This document shows positions 7,211 through 16,241 of a stretch of DNA of 29,684 bases, one piece after another. A program made the position numbers and the translations under genes. The DNA lies in NCBI GenBank assembly GCA_035544635.1, contig DATKDQ010000131.1:1-29684 (forward strand). The letters are read 5' to 3'. Within the stretch, counting starts at the first letter, position 1. Each line of letters opens with the position of its first letter. This stretch comes from DATAFT01 sp035544635 (GTDB taxonomy: Bacteria; Acidobacteriota; Thermoanaerobaculia; Multivoradales; Multivoraceae). The notes below the pieces were generated by a model. It saw nothing but the letters and a program-made list of their open reading frames with translations, did not search any database and was not told the DNA's origin.

Positions 7211-7702
7211 TCAGGAGCGGGATGCCGCGGTGAACCGTCGGGTACCGGCGGTGACGATCGCCTCCTCGTCGAACGCCGCGCGGTCGTCGCGCAGGCGCCA
7301 GCTGCGGCGATCCACCGCCTTGCCCTCGAGCACCGAGACGATCAGGTAGCTCGTGCCCGGCCAGGCGTGCTCGCGGTCGAACTCGCTGGGGCGAGCCGGA
7401 TGGTCGGGGTGCGAATGATAGTAGCCGACGATCTCGAGCCCCCGCTCGCGCGCCTCCCGCTGGGCGCGCAGCAGCGCCTGCGGGCTGATCACGTAGCGGT
7501 TGTGGCGGCTGTCGGCACGCTCGTTGTCCGCGGCGACCACCTGCTCGACCGTGGCGGGGTCGTCGCCCGCGGCCTCGCGGCCGATGAGGACCCCGCAGCA
7601 CTCCTCCGGGTAGGCCGCCTCGCCGTGCGCCTCTATGCGCTCGAGATCGGCGTCGGCGATGCGCAGCCCGCGGTCACGCGCCTCCCCGTGGATCAGGCTC
7701 AT
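7211..7702 (-). CDS. mec: Mec: JAMM/MPN+ zinc protease of the CysO pathway
   Basis: This 163-residue JAMM metalloprotease has a Glu in YPEECCGVLIG (31-41) and the zinc motif His96-Ser97-His98 with Ser106 and Asp109 (HSHPDHPARPSEFD). In mycobacteria Mec releases cysteine from the CysO-cysteine adduct. Here it may also remove the Gly-Leu-Arg tail of CysO, and possibly cut the MoaD-MoaE fusion (inference). The ATG at 7702 overlaps the cysM stop as ATGA. A longer in-frame reading up to 7828 runs antisense-like inside cysM and is rejected. No signal peptide is seen, so it is cytoplasmic. Confidence 0.9.
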   Translation of the reverse strand: MSLIHGEARDRGLRIADADLERIEAHGEAAYPEECCGVLIGREAAGDDPATVEQVVAADNERADSRHNRYVISPQALLRAQREARERGLEIVGYYHSHPDHPARPSEFDREHAWPGTSYLIVSVLEGKAVDRRSWRLRDDRAAFDEEAIVTAGTRRFTAASRS

Positions 7703-8652
7703 GCCTCCTCCCAGAAGCGTTCGGAGAGGTACTTGTCGGCTCCGTCGCAAAGAATGGTGACGAGCACGGCACCGTCCGGCACCCTGTCCTCGTCCTCGGC
7801 CAGGCGCACCGCCGAGGCGACGTTGCACCCGGAGGAGACACCGACCATGAGCCCCTGCTCGCGCGCCAGTCGACGCACCATGGCATGTGCCGCCTCGGTG
7901 GTGCAGGTGAGCTTCAGATCCGCCAGCGCGGCGTCGTAGATCGGCGGCACGATCGCCGTCTCCATGTGCTTCATACCCTCGAGGCCGTGGAAGGGGCTGT
8001 CCGGCTCGACCGAGATCAGGCGGATCCCTGGGGCCCGCTCGCGCAGGTACCGGCCCACTCCGACGAACGTGCCGCTGGTGCCTAGACCGGTCACGAAGTG
8101 GGTGACCGTGCCGTCGGTCTGCTCCCAGATCTCGGGGCCGGTGGTGCGGTAGTGCGCACGCCAGTTCTCCGGGTTCGAGTACTGGTCGAGGTAGACGTAG
8201 AGGTCGGGGCGCTCGGCGGCGAGACGGCGCGCCTCCAGGATCGCGCCGTCGGACCCCTGCAGCGGGTCGGTCAGGTGGAGCTCGACGCCGTAGGCCCCGA
8301 GGATCCGCTTGCGCTCCGGGCTCGCGTTGGCCGGCAGGCAGAGGGTTACCGGGATCCCCATGGCGGCCCCCAGCCAGCCATAGGCGATGCCCGTGTTACC
8401 GGAGGTCGAGTCGAGGATCCGCTTCCCGGGCCCCAGGACGCCGCGCCTCAGGGCGTCCTCGACCATCGCCTTGCCCGGGCGGTCCTTGATCGAGCCGCCT
8501 GGGTTCGCGAGCTCCGCCTTGGCGTAAAGACTCACGCCCTCCCGACCGGTGAGGCGCGACAGATCGAGCAGAGGCGTGTTCCCGACCAGCTCGGTGAGCT
8601 GGGTGGGGCCGTCCAGGAGGCGTGTTGCCTGGGGTCGCGCGAGCGGGAGCAT
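7699..8652 (-). CDS. cysM: CysM: PLP cysteine synthase using CysO thiocarboxylate
   Basis: This 317-residue fold-type II PLP enzyme carries Lys56 in NPGGSIKDRP, the substrate loop STSGNTG (82-88), the phosphate-binding loop GLGTSGT (189-195) and a C-terminal SSGCN. It resembles both O-acetylserine sulfhydrylases and mycobacterial CysM. Clustering with cysO, mec and moeZ favours the latter, which uses O-phosphoserine and protein-bound sulfur (inference from context). It is first in the four-gene set. The ATG at 8652 has no clear Shine-Dalgarno sequence. An IS630 element ends only 62 bp upstream and may have replaced the original regulatory region. Confidence 0.9.
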   Translation of the reverse strand: MLPLARPQATRLLDGPTQLTELVGNTPLLDLSRLTGREGVSLYAKAELANPGGSIKDRPGKAMVEDALRRGVLGPGKRILDSTSGNTGIAYGWLGAAMGIPVTLCLPANASPERKRILGAYGVELHLTDPLQGSDGAILEARRLAAERPDLYVYLDQYSNPENWRAHYRTTGPEIWEQTDGTVTHFVTGLGTSGTFVGVGRYLRERAPGIRLISVEPDSPFHGLEGMKHMETAIVPPIYDAALADLKLTCTTEAAHAMVRRLAREQGLMVGVSSGCNVASAVRLAEDEDRVPDGAVLVTILCDGADKYLSERFWEEA

Positions 8653-8664
8653 GGCGAGTGGGCA

Positions 8665-8694
8665 ATTTTATGAAAAAGATGACTGTTTTGCTAA
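8665..8694 (-). promoter_or_regulatory. Candidate promoter of cysM-mec-cysO-moeZ
   Basis: On the minus strand TTAGCA (8689-8694), 18 bp and TAAAAT (8665-8670) precede the ATG by 12 nt. The 8660-8700 stretch is strikingly AT-rich for this genome. It lies within the roughly 60 bp left between cysM and the IS element. Confidence 0.4.
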
Positions 8695-8714
8695 CTTTTT
8701 CCCGTCGAGAGCTA

Positions 8715-8745
8715 GTCTCCTGTTACTGAAGTTTCTGGAATAAGT
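8715..8745 (+). repeat. IS630 left terminal inverted repeat
   Basis: It begins GTCTCCTGTTACT directly after the TA target and matches the right end (reverse complement) at 20 of 31 positions, including a TAAGT block at the inner edge. Confidence 0.7.
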
Positions 8746-8783
8746 GAGCCTCGTGATCTGTTCCCGTTCGCAGGAGGTGAAGG

Positions 8784-9881
8784 ATGCGAACAGGTCGCCC
8801 GAAGGCAGAGCTCGTGTTGTCGGAGGCCGAGACCAGAGAGTTGCGGTCGCTGGCTCGTCGATCGCGCACGGCACCCCAGGCGGCCCGGCGAGCGCGGATC
8901 GTTCTGGCCTGTGCCGACGGTGCGGACAACAAGGCCGTGGCGTACAGACTGCGCGTAACACCCCAGGTGGTGGGGAAGTGGCGAGCTCGCTTTGTGGCAA
9001 AGCGGTTGGAGGGGTTGTTCGATGAGCCCCGCCCCGGCGCGCCGCGCAAGATCACGGATGCGCAGATCGAAGACGTGATCACGCGCACGCTGGAGAGCAA
9101 GCCCCGTGGCGCCACGCAGTGGAGCACCCGAGGCATGGCCAAGGCGACCGGCCTGACGCACGTCACGATCCACAGGATCTGGCGGGCTTTCGGGCTCCAG
9201 CCCCATCGGCAAGACACCTTCAAGCTCTCTCCGGACCCCCTCTTCATCGACAAGGTCCGGGACATCGTCGGGTTGTACTTCAATCCTCCTGAGCACGCCG
9301 TGGTGTTGTGCGTCGACGAGAAGTCGCAGATCCAAGCTCTGGAGCGCAGCCAACCCCTCCTGCCCATGCGTCCGGGCCAAGCGGAGCGACGGACCCACGA
9401 CTATCGACGCCATGGAACGACGACGCTCTTCGCGGCTCTCGACATCAAGACCGGCAACGTGATTGGGGAAATCCATCGGCGCCACCGAGCCATCGAGTTT
9501 CGCAAGTTCCTCGACACTATTGACGCCAATGTGTCGCCTGAGCTCGACGTGCACGTGATCCTGGACAACTATTCGACTCACAAGACGCCGGCGATCCGCC
9601 GCTGGTTCGCCAAGCGACCGCGGTACCATCTCCACTTCACTCCCACCTATGCCTCGTGGATCAGCCAAGTCGAGCGGCTCTTCGCCGAGCTCACCAACCA
9701 GCAGATTCGCCGCGGCAGTCATCGCAGTGTCCGCGAGCTCGAAGCCGCCATCCGAGAGTTCCTCGAGGTCAGGAATGAGGACCCCAAGCCGTACGTCTGG
9801 ACCAAGAGCGCCGATGAGATCCTCGCCAACGTCGCGCGCTTTGCCCAGCGAACGCTCGACGTCCATGCCCTCACGACTTAA
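8784..9881 (+). CDS. IS630-family transposase
   Basis: This 365-residue DDE transposase has two N-terminal helix-turn-helix regions (about 49-70, NKAVAYRLRVTPQVVGKW, and 114-136, STRGMAKATGLTHVTIHRIW). The catalytic triad is Asp178 in LCVDEKSQ, Asp261 in VILDNYSTHK and Glu297 in SWISQVERLF, with the usual 35 residues between the last two. AGGAGG lies 7 nt before the ATG. It is a single uninterrupted frame, so no programmed frameshift is needed and the element looks active. The TAA stop lies inside the right terminal repeat. Confidence 0.93.
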   Translation: MRTGRPKAELVLSEAETRELRSLARRSRTAPQAARRARIVLACADGADNKAVAYRLRVTPQVVGKWRARFVAKRLEGLFDEPRPGAPRKITDAQIEDVITRTLESKPRGATQWSTRGMAKATGLTHVTIHRIWRAFGLQPHRQDTFKLSPDPLFIDKVRDIVGLYFNPPEHAVVLCVDEKSQIQALERSQPLLPMRPGQAERRTHDYRRHGTTTLFAALDIKTGNVIGEIHRRHRAIEFRKFLDTIDANVSPELDVHVILDNYSTHKTPAIRRWFAKRPRYHLHFTPTYASWISQVERLFAELTNQQIRRGSHRSVRELEAAIREFLEVRNEDPKPYVWTKSADEILANVARFAQRTLDVHALTT

Positions 9882-9906
9882 TGTACGAATCAGAGTTACG
9901 GGAGAC
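9876..9906 (-). repeat. IS630 right terminal inverted repeat
   Basis: Read on the minus strand it begins GTCTCCCGTAACT. It overlaps the transposase stop codon and is followed by the second TA. Confidence 0.7.
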
Positions 9907-10012
9907 TAGTACGAGGCTCGGACCCGATGGGTTCTGCGGGATCTCCTATGATCGACGCCGACGACCGTCGTCTCCTCCGCAACCACGCGGCGCGGCCGCC
10001 ATCGAAGGAGCC

Positions 10013-10684
10013 ATGAGCGCGCCCCCGGCCCAAGCCCGACGCGATCGCGTCCCGCCCGGACAGTACGTCACCGAGAAGTGGCCCGTCCTCACCCACGGGC
10101 CCGTCCCGCGCGTCGATCTGGGGGTCTGGCGGCTCCGGCTCACCGGCGCGGTCGAGGCCGAGACCGCGATCGCCTGGGACGAGCTCCAGTCCCTGCCCCG
10201 GATCGAGGTGACGGCAGACTTCCACTGCGTGACCCGGTTCTCGACGCTCGACAACCGCTGGAGCGGGGTCGCGACCTGCGAGGTCCTGGGCCAGGTCGCG
10301 GTCCGCCCCGAGGCGAGTCACGTGCTGGTCCACTGCGCCGGCGGCTACACCACGAACCTCCCGCTCGAGGACTTCCTCGCCCCCGAGGCGCTCCTCGCCG
10401 ACCGCTGGGGCGGGGCACCGCTCCCGATCGAGCACGGCGGACCGCTCCGGCTGGTGGTGCCCCACCTCTACGCCTGGAAGAGCGCGAAGTGGGTGACCGG
10501 GATCGAGCTGCTCGACGAGGACCGCCGCGGATTCTGGGAGGAGAACGGCTACCACACCCACGGCGACCCCTGGCGCGAGGAGCGTTTCAGCTCGCAGGAG
10601 ACACGCGAGGCGTACCAGGTGAGGCGGCGCGCCAAGGAGCTGGGCCTGGCTCCTACCCCACCATTTCGTCGAAAAGCTCTTTGA
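10013..10684 (+). CDS. Soluble molybdopterin oxidoreductase (sulfite oxidase-type fold)
   Basis: This 223-residue protein is a single Mo-pterin-binding domain of the sulfite oxidase/YedY superfamily. Cys72 in DFHCVTRFSTLDNRW is the expected molybdenum ligand, and HGGPLRLVVPHLYAWKSAKW is the conserved cofactor-binding stretch. No Tat signal, dimerisation domain or heme domain is present, so it looks cytoplasmic with an unknown substrate. AAGGAG lies only 2 nt before the ATG. A 22-codon frame (9948-10016, starting MIDADDRRLL) ends in an ATGA overlap with this start and might couple its translation. The 3' end overlaps argR by 32 bp on the opposite strand. moaDE and moeZ nearby would supply the cofactor. 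Confidence 0.85.
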   Translation: MSAPPAQARRDRVPPGQYVTEKWPVLTHGPVPRVDLGVWRLRLTGAVEAETAIAWDELQSLPRIEVTADFHCVTRFSTLDNRWSGVATCEVLGQVAVRPEASHVLVHCAGGYTTNLPLEDFLAPEALLADRWGGAPLPIEHGGPLRLVVPHLYAWKSAKWVTGIELLDEDRRGFWEENGYHTHGDPWREERFSSQETREAYQVRRRAKELGLAPTPPFRRKAL

Positions 10685-11114
10685 TCTTCGCGCGATCGCG
10701 GGCGCTTCTCGCGATCACCAGGATGGTGTCGTCGCCGGCGATCGTGCCCACGATGCCGTCGAGTCGGTACTCGTCGAGCGCGACGGCGACCGCGTTGGCC
10801 CGGCCGGTCAGCGTCTTGAGCACCAGGAGCGACCCGCCCAGCTCGACCTTGGTGAGGAATTGCTCGCACGCCATCTCGAGCTGGCGGCGGCGCCGCTGCG
10901 TCGAGCGCGGTTGGACCATCGGCGCGGCGTAGCGGTAGCCGCCTCCAGCGGCCGGCGTCTTCACCAGGCCGAGCCGTTTGATGTCGCGCGAGACCGTGGC
11001 CTGCGTCGCCTGGATGCCGCGCTCACGGAGCCGCGCGACCAAGGCCTCCTGGTTCGAGATCGGCCCCACGTCGATGAGGTCGAGGATCGCCTGCTCGCGG
11101 ATGCGCCGGCTCAC
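10653..11114 (-). CDS. argR: ArgR arginine repressor
   Basis: This 153-residue protein has the winged-helix DNA-binding domain in residues 1-65, with the recognition element ATQATVSRDIKRLGL (36-50). The C-terminal hexamerisation and arginine-binding domain contains GTIAGDDTILV (123-133). With arginine it represses biosynthetic operons by binding paired ARG boxes. It starts with GTG in a GTGA overlap with the argH stop, so it is the last gene of argCJBDHR and probably autoregulated through the operators at 17270-17307. Its 3' end overlaps the convergent molybdopterin oxidoreductase gene by 32 bp. Confidence 0.93.
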   Translation of the reverse strand: MSRRIREQAILDLIDVGPISNQEALVARLRERGIQATQATVSRDIKRLGLVKTPAAGGGYRYAAPMVQPRSTQRRRRQLEMACEQFLTKVELGGSLLVLKTLTGRANAVAVALDEYRLDGIVGTIAGDDTILVIARSARDRAKIKELFDEMVG

Positions 11115-12604
11115 GGCAGCGTCTCCGCGAGGAGCCTTCCTTCGCGGTGGGCGCGCACGATCGGTGGCAGCGTGGAGGCCTCCTCGAGCCAGCGCTGGTG
11201 GCGCGCCGTGGCGGCGCGCGCCTGGGCGAGCTGCTCGCGCACGCGCTCGGGCGCGGGTGCGCCGGCGTGAGCGCGCCGGCGTACCGCGCTGTCCGGGCGC
11301 AGCCACTCGTAGACGTCGGGCTCGACGCCCGGCCACACCGCTCGCAGCTCCTCGAGCGGGAGCGCCACGAGCTCGACGCCGAGCCGTTCCGCCGCCACCA
11401 CCGCCTGCCCGGCGTGGTGGTGCGCGGAGCGGAACGGCACGCCTTTCGCGACCAGGTAATCGGCAAGATCGGTGGCGGTGAGGAAGCCGCCCTCGAGCGC
11501 GGCCCGCATGCGCTCGGGCCGGAAGCGGAGCCCTTCCAGGATCGCGGGCGCCACCTCGAGCGCGGCGGTCGTCGTATCGAGCGCGTCGAACAGCGTCTCC
11601 TTGTCCTCCTGGAGATCGCTGTTGTAGGTGAGCGGCAGGCCGTGCAGGAGCATCAAGATGGCGCCGGCGTCGCCCGCGACCCGCGCGCTCTTGCCGCGCA
11701 GGATCTCGGCGGGCTCGGGGTTGCGCTTCTGCGGCATCAGGCTCGAGCCCTTGGCCACCGAATCGTCGAGCACTGCGAAGCCGAACTCGCTCGACGTCCA
11801 CAGCACGACCTCCGACGCCCAGCGCGCGAGGTGGCTCATGACCAGCGCCGAGGCGAACGCCGCCTCGGCGACGTAGTCGCGATCGGCGACGGCGAGCATC
11901 GAGTTGGGATAGGCGCCGGGCAGGCCGAGGAGGGCGGCGCTCCGCTCCGGATCGATCGGATACGGCGAGCCGGCGAGCGCGCCCGCGCCGAGCGGCGAGC
12001 GGAACCCGCCGTCGTGGAGCGCCGCGATCCGCCGGGCGTCCGCCTCGAGCGCCCAGAAGTGCGCCAGCAGATGGTGCGCCAGGCTCACCGGCTGCCCGCG
12101 CTGGAGATGGGTGTAGCCGGGCAGCCAGGTCTCGAGGTGCGAGCTGGCGGCCTCGACCAGCGCCGCGCCGAACGCGACGGCGCCGCGCACCAGATCGCGC
12201 AGCGCCTCGCGCACGTAGAGCCGCAGCGCGATCGCGGTCTGGTCGTTGCGGCTGCGCGCGGTGTGGACGCGAAGCGCCGGATCTCCGATGCGCTCGTAGA
12301 GCCGGCGCTCGATCCAGGAATGGACGTCCTCGTCCGGGCCCGCCACCTCGAGCGCGCCGCGCTCGGCTGCGGAGAGCAGGCCCGAAAGCCCGTCGAGGAT
12401 CGCCTGCGCGTCCTCACGCCCGAGCACCGAGCGATCGAAAAGCATGCGCGCGTGCGCCAGGCTCGCGATCAGGTCGTGGCGCAGGAGGCGCCGGTCGAAC
12501 CCCAGCGCCGCGGTGAAGCGGTCGATGCGCGGGTCGACCCCGCCCTGGAAGCGCCCGCCCCAGAGCTTCGCGGGACTATCGCGGGAATCCGTGCTCTCGG
12601 CCAT
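11111..12604 (-). CDS. argH: Argininosuccinate lyase
   Basis: It cleaves argininosuccinate to arginine and fumarate, the last step of the pathway. The 497-residue protein carries the fumarase/aspartase superfamily signatures: HTARSRNDQ (114-122), the GYTHLQRGQP region (163-172) and GSSLMPQKRNP (286-296), which holds the catalytic Ser. The usual MPQKKNP reads MPQKRNP. It is slightly longer than the typical 460 residues, with extra sequence at both ends. GGGGAG lies 5 nt before the ATG. It is separated from argD by 99 bp with no clear promoter and overlaps argR by GTGA. Confidence 0.95.
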   Translation of the reverse strand: MAESTDSRDSPAKLWGGRFQGGVDPRIDRFTAALGFDRRLLRHDLIASLAHARMLFDRSVLGREDAQAILDGLSGLLSAAERGALEVAGPDEDVHSWIERRLYERIGDPALRVHTARSRNDQTAIALRLYVREALRDLVRGAVAFGAALVEAASSHLETWLPGYTHLQRGQPVSLAHHLLAHFWALEADARRIAALHDGGFRSPLGAGALAGSPYPIDPERSAALLGLPGAYPNSMLAVADRDYVAEAAFASALVMSHLARWASEVVLWTSSEFGFAVLDDSVAKGSSLMPQKRNPEPAEILRGKSARVAGDAGAILMLLHGLPLTYNSDLQEDKETLFDALDTTTAALEVAPAILEGLRFRPERMRAALEGGFLTATDLADYLVAKGVPFRSAHHHAGQAVVAAERLGVELVALPLEELRAVWPGVEPDVYEWLRPDSAVRRRAHAGAPAPERVREQLAQARAATARHQRWLEEASTLPPIVRAHREGRLLAETLP

Positions 12605-12703
12605 CGCAGCTCCCCGCCGGTGGGACGCTCACCAGCCGACCGCGCGCGGAAGATGGTTCGAGGGTCGTGATCGACCTCGTGGCGCGCCGGGGGCTCGGTC
12701 CTC

Positions 12704-13959
<1,256 letters not shown>

Positions 13960-13963
<4 letters not shown>

Positions 13964-14952
13964 TGGCCGCCTCCCTCCTGCTTGCGGATCATGGTCCCGA
14001 TGCCGGCCTCGGTGAAGAGCTCGACCAGCACGCCGTGAAGCTCGCCGGCGTGGATGATGTGCGCGCTGGGGACACCCCGCTCCACGGCGTCGACGCAGGC
14101 ACGCAGCTTCGGAACCATACCCCGCGACACCACGCCCGTCTCCAGCAGCTCCTCGGCGGCCGCCGGCGTGAGCGTCGCGATGCGCTCGTTCCCGCGACGC
14201 GTCTCCTGATGGATCCCGCGCACGTCCGTGAGGATGATGAGCTTCTCCGCGCCGAGCGCGACCGCGAGGCCGGCCGCGACGGTGTCGGCGTTGAGGTTGT
14301 AGGTCTTTCCGCCCTCGCCCCAGCCCACCGAGCAGACCACCGGCAGGTAGTTGCGGTCGACCAGGATCTCGAGGATCTCGGTGTCGATCGACTCCACCTC
14401 ACCCACGAACCCGAGCTCCGCGCTGCGGGGATGCGGCCGCGCCTTGAGCAGGAAGGCGTCCTTGCCCGAGAGCCCGACGGCCCGCCCGCCGCTCTCCTGG
14501 ATCATGGTCACCAGCCGCTTGTTGACGCGTCCCGCGAGGACCATCTCCACCACCTCCATGGTGTCGGCGTCGGTGACGCGCAGCCCTTCGACGAAGCGCG
14601 GCTCGATGCCCAGGCGCTCGAGCGCACGTGTGATCTCGGGGCCGCCGCCGTGCACCAGCACCGGCCGCAGGCCCGAGTGCTGGAGCAGCACCAGGTCCTC
14701 GACCAGGGTGCCCAGCTCGTTCTTCTCCAGGGCCTGCCCGCCGAACTTGACGACCACGCGCTTGCGCCGCCACTCGGCGACGTAGCGCAGCGCGCGATCG
14801 AGGTATAGCCCGAAGTCGGCGGACACGGCGAGCCCGGGCGCGGCCCGACCCGAGGCCGCGGCCGGCGGCGCCGCTCCGCTCGACGGCTGCTCGTCGCCCG
14901 CGCCGGCGGTCTTGCGTCGCCGCGGCTTGCGCGACGCGTGCGCCGCGCTCAA
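13960..14952 (-). CDS. argB: N-acetylglutamate kinase
   Basis: It phosphorylates N-acetylglutamate, the second step of arginine synthesis. Core motifs are VVVKFGG, HGGGPEITRALE, GRVNKRLV and YNLNADTVAAGLA. The segment DFGLYLDRALRYVAEWRRK before the core resembles the N-terminal helix of hexameric, arginine-inhibited kinases (inference). The chosen TTG at 14952 overlaps the argJ stop as TTGA, has GGGAG 9 nt upstream and gives 330 residues. The price is a 42-residue basic, Ala/Pro-rich leader. A GTG at 14826 would give 288 residues, closer to the norm, but has no ribosome site and leaves a 122-nt gap. The start is uncertain; the function is not. Confidence 0.9.
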
Positions 14953-16241
14953 CTGATGTAGCTCCCGTTGATGCGGATGTACTCCTCGGTCAGATCCGAA
15001 GTCCACACCAGCGCCGACCCGGTGCCGGCGCCGAGCAGAACCCGGACCGTGACCTCGGGCTTGCGCATCTCCGCCTCGGCCGCGCGCAGGTCGCGCGCCA
15101 CCGCGAGACCTTCGCGCACCACCCGCACCTCGTTGAACCACACCTCGCTCGACGCCTCGTTCATGGCCACCCCGGCGCGGCCGGCGGCGGCGAGGATCCG
15201 GCCCCAGTTGGCCTGGCAGCCGTAGAACGCGGTCTTGACCAGCGGCGAGTTCGCGATCGTGAAGGCGGCCCGCTTGGCCTCCTCGTCCGACGCCGCGCCC
15301 TCGACGCGGATCGCCATCAACTTGGTCCCGCCCTCGGCGTCGCGCACGATCATCTTGGCGAGCTCGAGCGACACCGTCGAGAGCGCCTGGACGAAGAGGT
15401 CGTAGTCGGGTGTTGCGCCCTCGACCTCGATACCGGATGCGCCGTTCGCGAGCAGCACGACGCTGTCGTTGGTCGAGGTGTCGCCGTCGACGGTGATCGA
15501 GTTGTAGGAGACTGCCATGGCGGAGCGGAGCGCCGCCTGCAGAGGGCGAGCCGCCACGGCCGCGTCGGTGGTCAGGAAGCAGAGCGTGGTCGCGAGGTCG
15601 GGATGAATCATCCCGGCTCCCTTCGTCATGCCGCCGATCGTCACCTCGCCCGCCCCGAGCCGCACTCTGGCGGCGAGCGTCTTCGGGAAGTTGTCCGTGG
15701 TCATGATGGCACGTGCCGCGCTCTCCCCCGACGCACCGATCTCGGCTACCAGGCGCGGGATGCCGCTGCGCAGCGCCGCCATGTCGAGGGGCACGCCGAT
15801 GACGCCGGTCGAGGCCACGATCACCTGGTTCGAGAGCAGCCCGAGCTCGTCGGCGACCAGCGACGCGGTGTCCTGGGTGTCGCGCAGGCCAGCCGCGCCG
15901 GTGCACGCGTTGGCGTTGCCGCTGTTGCAGACGATGGCCCGCGCGGCGCCGCCGGCGACGATGCGCTGCGAGTAGAGCACCGGAGGCGCCTTCACCTGAT
16001 TGCGCGTGAAGACCCCGGCCACGACGGCCGGACGGTCGGACACCACCAGCGCGAGATCGAGCTTGCTCTTCTTGAGCCCGCAGTGGATCCCGGACGCGCG
16101 GAACCCGGCGGGGCTCGTGACGTCGCCCGCGAAGGTCTCGATCGGCGGCGCGGGGCGGGTGCGAGCTTCGCCCCGCGCCACCGACTCACCGTCCGGCGCC
16201 TCCGTCGCGGCCCGGCTCACGGAAACAGGGGTGGTGCCCAT
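14949..16241 (-). CDS. argJ: ArgJ: ornithine acetyltransferase (possibly bifunctional)
   Basis: This 430-residue Ntn-fold enzyme moves the acetyl group from N-acetylornithine to glutamate, recycling it. The self-cleavage site lies in TKGAGMIHPDLA-TTLCF, with Thr218 becoming the nucleophile of the beta chain. CNSGNANACTG (105-115) and ASTGVIGVPLD (143-153) are also diagnostic. Some ArgJ proteins additionally make N-acetylglutamate from acetyl-CoA; this cannot be decided here, but no argA or argE is in the operon. AGGAGG lies 7 nt before the ATG, which is inside the last 25 bp of argC. Confidence 0.95.
   Translation of the reverse strand: MGTTPVSVSRAATEAPDGESVARGEARTRPAPPIETFAGDVTSPAGFRASGIHCGLKKSKLDLALVVSDRPAVVAGVFTRNQVKAPPVLYSQRIVAGGAARAIVCNSGNANACTGAAGLRDTQDTASLVADELGLLSNQVIVASTGVIGVPLDMAALRSGIPRLVAEIGASGESAARAIMTTDNFPKTLAARVRLGAGEVTIGGMTKGAGMIHPDLATTLCFLTTDAAVAARPLQAALRSAMAVSYNSITVDGDTSTNDSVVLLANGASGIEVEGATPDYDLFVQALSTVSLELAKMIVRDAEGGTKLMAIRVEGAASDEEAKRAAFTIANSPLVKTAFYGCQANWGRILAAAGRAGVAMNEASSEVWFNEVRVVREGLAVARDLRAAEAEMRKPEVTVRVLLGAGTGSALVWTSDLTEEYIRINGSYIS

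Larger units (their letters stand above)
8715..9906 (+). mobile_element. Complete IS630-family insertion sequence
   Basis: The 1192-bp element has one transposase gene and terminal inverted repeats of about 31 bp. The ends both begin GTCTCC(T/C)GT(T/A)ACT, and 20 of 31 positions match. It is flanked by TA on both sides (8713-8714 and 9907-9908), the target duplication typical of the IS630/Tc1/mariner group. It sits between cysM and the molybdopterin oxidoreductase and interrupts no recognisable gene. Confidence 0.85.

Noticed and set aside
7703..7828. 42-residue N-terminal extension of Mec
   Set aside because: It lies fully inside cysM, is Arg/Gly-rich without conservation, and the ATGA overlap at 7699-7702 gives the natural start.
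10013..10684. YedY/MsrP methionine sulfoxide reductase catalytic subunit
   Set aside because: The fold and Cys ligand match, but there is no Tat signal and no msrQ partner, so only the superfamily is claimed.
11147..12670. Plus-strand open frame of 507 codons opposite argH
   Set aside because: It is a shadow of argH caused by GC-rich codon bias; the translation is low-complexity Arg/Ala/Gly/His-rich with no domain, while argH has full catalytic motifs.
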